The notes beneath the pieces were generated by a model. It searched no databases. It worked only from the letters and a program-made list of their open reading frames with translations, and was not told the DNA's origin. From Acidobacteriota bacterium (GTDB lineage: Bacteria > Acidobacteriota > Terriglobia > 20CM-2-55-15), in contig JAJEEE010000007.1 in NCBI GenBank assembly GCA_022821145.1, positions 1 through 44,672 on the forward strand: a stretch of DNA of 44,672 nt, written 5' to 3'. Position 1 is the stretch's first letter; each line of letters starts with the position of its first letter. The translations under genes were made by a program, and so were the position numbers. Positions 42,656 to 44,672 of this stretch are shown here, piece by piece.

Positions 42656-44473
42656 ATGACATCCCAGACGGACACGGATCGCCGACGCGGGATACTGATC
42701 AAGACGACCCCCGAGGACCAGGGCCTCGTTGGGCTTCCGGCGCTGACGCCGCACCTCGAATTCCACGCTGTCGGCGAACGGCAGACGCTGCTGGTTTCCG
42801 AATCGTTCAACACCCTACTGCACGGCGAGATGAACTCCCGCCTGCTGCCGCTGCTCGACGGTCGGCATACGCTGGATGAGATTGTCGCGGCCCTGGAAGG
42901 CGCCCATGCGGACAACGACGTTCTTGCGGCCATCGCTTCGTTTTCCGCCAAGGGCTACGTCGTCTCCGCCGATCACGGCATGGATCGACGCCGTGCGGCC
43001 TATTGGTCCTCGGTCGGTGCGTCGCCGCGCTGGGCCGAACGACGGCTCGCGGAATCGCGTATCGCGGTCGGCAACGACGACCGCCGGTTGATCCGGCATC
43101 TCGAAGAGTGCGGCGCCGGTATCGGCGGGGACGATCCCCGACTCACCGTCATCGTCTGCGGCGACTACCTGGAAGCAGAGCACTCGGAAGTGAATCGGCG
43201 CCATCTCGAGGCCGCGGCGCCGTGGACGCTGGTGCGGCCGCGCGGCATGGAGGCGCTGTTCGGCCCCATATTTCGCGCGGGTGAGAGGGGACCCTGCTGG
43301 GAGTGTCTGGCTCACCGCCTTCGCGGCCATCAGGAAGTTCACGGTTTTCTGCGCAATGTTGCCGGTGAGGAGGCGGCGTTCGAGCCGTTCGCGAGTCAGC
43401 CCACGGTGCTGGACGCCCTGTACGGCCTGATCGCGGCGGAGATCGTCAAGTGGCTGGTGCTGGATCGAGCGGCCCCGATTCACGAACAGGCGATCGCGAT
43501 GAACGTCGGCACGTTCGATAGTTCGCACCATCGCGTGATGCGCCGGCCGCAGTGCCCCGCCTGTGGCGACGAAGCGATGCGTCGGCCGGATCGAGGTCCG
43601 GTTCCTCTGCGTCTGAACGCGAGTCCCAAGACCCATCACAACCGCACGGTGGCGCCGGAAGTCACCTTGGCGCGATACCGCCACTTGGTCAGTCCGATCA
43701 GCGGTGTTGCAACGTGGCTGTCCCGCACGACCGACGAGACCGATTCCTGGCTGCATGTCCATTGGGCTGGAGCGAATCTCGGCATGCGAAGCCGGACCTT
43801 GAGTTCGCTCAGGCGCAGTCTGCGCAGCAAGAGCGCGGGAAAGGGCAGCACCCGAGAGCAATCCGAGGTCAGCGCGCTCTGCGAGGCGGTCGAACGCTAT
43901 TCGGGCGCTCGTTGCGGAGACGAGATCCGTATTCGCAGGCGATTCATCGACTTCGCCGGGAACGACGAGGCGATTCACCCCAACGATGCGCAGTTGTTCA
44001 GCGACTATCAGCTCGACAACGCCAAGAGCATCAACGCGAAGGGCCACCCGTACAACATCGTTCCGGCGCGACACGACCCCGACGCCGAAATCGATTGGAC
44101 GCCGGTGTGGTCGTTCACGGAACGCCGGCATCGCTATCTGCCCACGTCGATGCTCTACAGCATGCCGGCCGAGGAGCGCGGCCCGGCGGACCTGATCGCC
44201 GATTCCAACGGCTGCGCCGCGGGCAATACGTTGGAAGAAGCCATCCTGCAGGGTTTCTACGAACTGGCCGAACGCGATGCGTTCGCCGTCTGGTGGTACA
44301 ACCGCCTGCGAGCGCCGGCCGTCGATCTTCTCAGCTTCGACGACGCGTACCTCGCCGCCGCCGCCGACTACTACGCCCGCTACGAGCGGGACCTGTGGGT
44401 GCTGGACGTCACATCCGATATCATAACTGTCCAAATTAGATTCTGCGGAATGGAGAGAGGATTGAGAGGTTGA
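42656..44473 (+). CDS. Fused E1-like/YcaO azoline-forming cyclodehydratase, disrupted by IS
   Basis: This is a TOMM cyclodehydratase of the fused C/D type. The N-terminal part (about 1-310) is the leader-peptide-binding and E1-like domain with two zinc-type pairs, C214/C217 in CWECLAH and C300/C303 in CPACGD. The YcaO domain follows (about 330 on) with the ATP motifs GKGSTREQSEVSALCEAVER (395-414) and SNGCAAGNTLEEA (517-529). Native sequence ends at 44426. The IS then adds about 15 foreign residues to a TGA at 44471-44473. The YcaO C-terminus, including its Pro-rich tail, is missing, so the enzyme is probably dead. GTG 42626 is an alternative start, close to the preceding stop. Confidence 0.88.
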   Translation: MTSQTDTDRRRGILIKTTPEDQGLVGLPALTPHLEFHAVGERQTLLVSESFNTLLHGEMNSRLLPLLDGRHTLDEIVAALEGAHADNDVLAAIASFSAKGYVVSADHGMDRRRAAYWSSVGASPRWAERRLAESRIAVGNDDRRLIRHLEECGAGIGGDDPRLTVIVCGDYLEAEHSEVNRRHLEAAAPWTLVRPRGMEALFGPIFRAGERGPCWECLAHRLRGHQEVHGFLRNVAGEEAAFEPFASQPTVLDALYGLIAAEIVKWLVLDRAAPIHEQAIAMNVGTFDSSHHRVMRRPQCPACGDEAMRRPDRGPVPLRLNASPKTHHNRTVAPEVTLARYRHLVSPISGVATWLSRTTDETDSWLHVHWAGANLGMRSRTLSSLRRSLRSKSAGKGSTREQSEVSALCEAVERYSGARCGDEIRIRRRFIDFAGNDEAIHPNDAQLFSDYQLDNAKSINAKGHPYNIVPARHDPDAEIDWTPVWSFTERRHRYLPTSMLYSMPAEERGPADLIADSNGCAAGNTLEEAILQGFYELAERDAFAVWWYNRLRAPAVDLLSFDDAYLAAAADYYARYERDLWVLDVTSDIITVQIRFCGMERGLRG

Positions 44474-44490
44474 GCCCGACCTCGTAGGAT
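44462..44490 (+). promoter_or_regulatory. Transposase promoter
   Basis: TTGAGA (44462-44467) and TAGGAT (44485-44490) are separated by 17 bases. The expected transcript start near 44497 lies after the left arm of the hairpin at 44468-44477, so messages from this promoter lack that arm. The left IS copy carries the same boxes on the minus strand. Confidence 0.55.
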
Positions 44491-44535
44491 TGGTTTTTCG
44501 ACAAGAAAGACCGAACCGAAGAGGAGGGCTCAACC
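44468..44535 (+). promoter_or_regulatory. Ribosome-site sequestering inverted repeat of the IS
   Basis: GGTTGAGCCC (44468-44477) and GGGCTCAACC (44526-44535) are perfect ten-base complements. The second arm covers part of the GAGGAGGG ribosome site and ends directly before the transposase ATG. RNA read in from outside the element would fold and hide the site. Confidence 0.65.
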
Positions 44536-44672
44536 ATGCAGAGATTTTCCAGCATTTTTTCGCAGTTGCTCCAACTATTTCCGCGGACGGAGTTCGAGCA
44601 GGCGGTTTCCGAGCACGGGGCGGAGCGGCACGCGCGGGGATTTCCGAGTTGGAGTCAGTTCATCGGGATGCT
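44536..44672 (+). CDS. IS4-family transposase, N-terminus only (DUF4372 domain)
   Basis: The frame starts at ATG 44536 after GAGGAGGG and is cut by the window end after 45 codons. The visible FSQLLQLFPRTEFEQAVSEH and HARGFPSWSQF stretch is the DUF4372 helical DNA-binding domain found at the start of many IS4-family DDE transposases. The catalytic part lies outside. It is identical in arrangement to the left copy, whose ATG is at 3-1 on the minus strand. Confidence 0.85.
   Translation, partial: MQRFSSIFSQLLQLFPRTEFEQAVSEHGAERHARGFPSWSQFIGM

Larger units (their letters stand above)
44427..44672 (+). mobile_element. IS4-type (DUF4372) element, 5' part
   Basis: The element begins within the YcaO gene at about 44427-44429 with CTGTCCAAATTAG and runs off the window. 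Its first 112 bases equal the reverse complement of 1-112. It contains a promoter, a ribosome-site hairpin and the start of the transposase. The far end and target duplication are not visible. Confidence 0.88.

Noticed and set aside
1..44672. Whole window as a composite transposon
   Set aside because: Only the near ends of the two IS copies are visible and contig breaks at repeats give the same picture; no target duplication can be tested.

Overview
The window is high-GC, densely coded DNA of a Gram-negative bacterium. It has an outer-membrane TonB-dependent receptor, a TonB-like C-terminal domain protein, lipoproteins and many secreted hydrolases. The style of several genes (carboxypeptidase-regulatory-like domains, NHL and FG-GAP propellers, fused M16 peptidase, TAXI-TRAP uptake) would fit Acidobacteriota or a similar secondary-metabolite-rich lineage. 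That placement is an inference; no rRNA or other marker gene is present.

Both ends of the window lie inside copies of the same IS4-type (DUF4372) element in opposite orientation. The left copy (1-112) cuts the 5' end off a TPR gene. The right copy (44427 onward) cuts a YcaO cyclodehydratase gene. Left to right between them: a class V aminotransferase (minus), then a plus-strand TAXI-TRAP uptake, metal-dependent amidohydrolase and cytochrome P450 operon (2541-7723). Next is a decay zone (7.7-10.0 kb) with a Phd/VapC-like toxin-antitoxin module whose toxin has lost its centre, a collapsed duplicate of the amidohydrolase-P450 pair, one secreted protein gene and an IS110 transposase remnant. From 10.0 to 18.9 kb there is a DUF6152 protein, an FG-GAP propeller lipoprotein, a small membrane protein, a large NHL-repeat protein interrupted by an in-frame TGA, and a TonB-dependent receptor. 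From 18.9 to 31.3 kb come an OsmC-like protein, a methyltransferase, an S1/P1-type nuclease, a secreted amidohydrolase, a TonB-domain protein, an aldo/keto reductase, M16 and M20 peptidases and a sulfatase/phosphonate monoester hydrolase. A tRNA-Leu(CAG) follows.

The most remarkable part is 31.5-44.4 kb, a RiPP-type natural product locus. It has a flavin-dependent halogenase (minus) divergent from a tightly packed plus-strand operon. The operon encodes a miniature NHLM-type secretion protein, a C39-peptidase ABC transporter, a second NHLM ABC transporter, an NHLP (nitrile-hydratase-like) leader fused to a class II terpenoid-cyclase-like domain, an AlkB-like diiron monooxygenase fused to a GlnE-like domain, and a fused E1-like/YcaO azoline-forming cyclodehydratase broken by the IS. 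No conventional short precursor with a Cys/Ser/Thr-rich core is visible. Either it lies beyond the IS, or the leader-enzyme fusion is itself the substrate of the modification and export machinery. The two fusion proteins and their combination look new to me, though I could not search any database.
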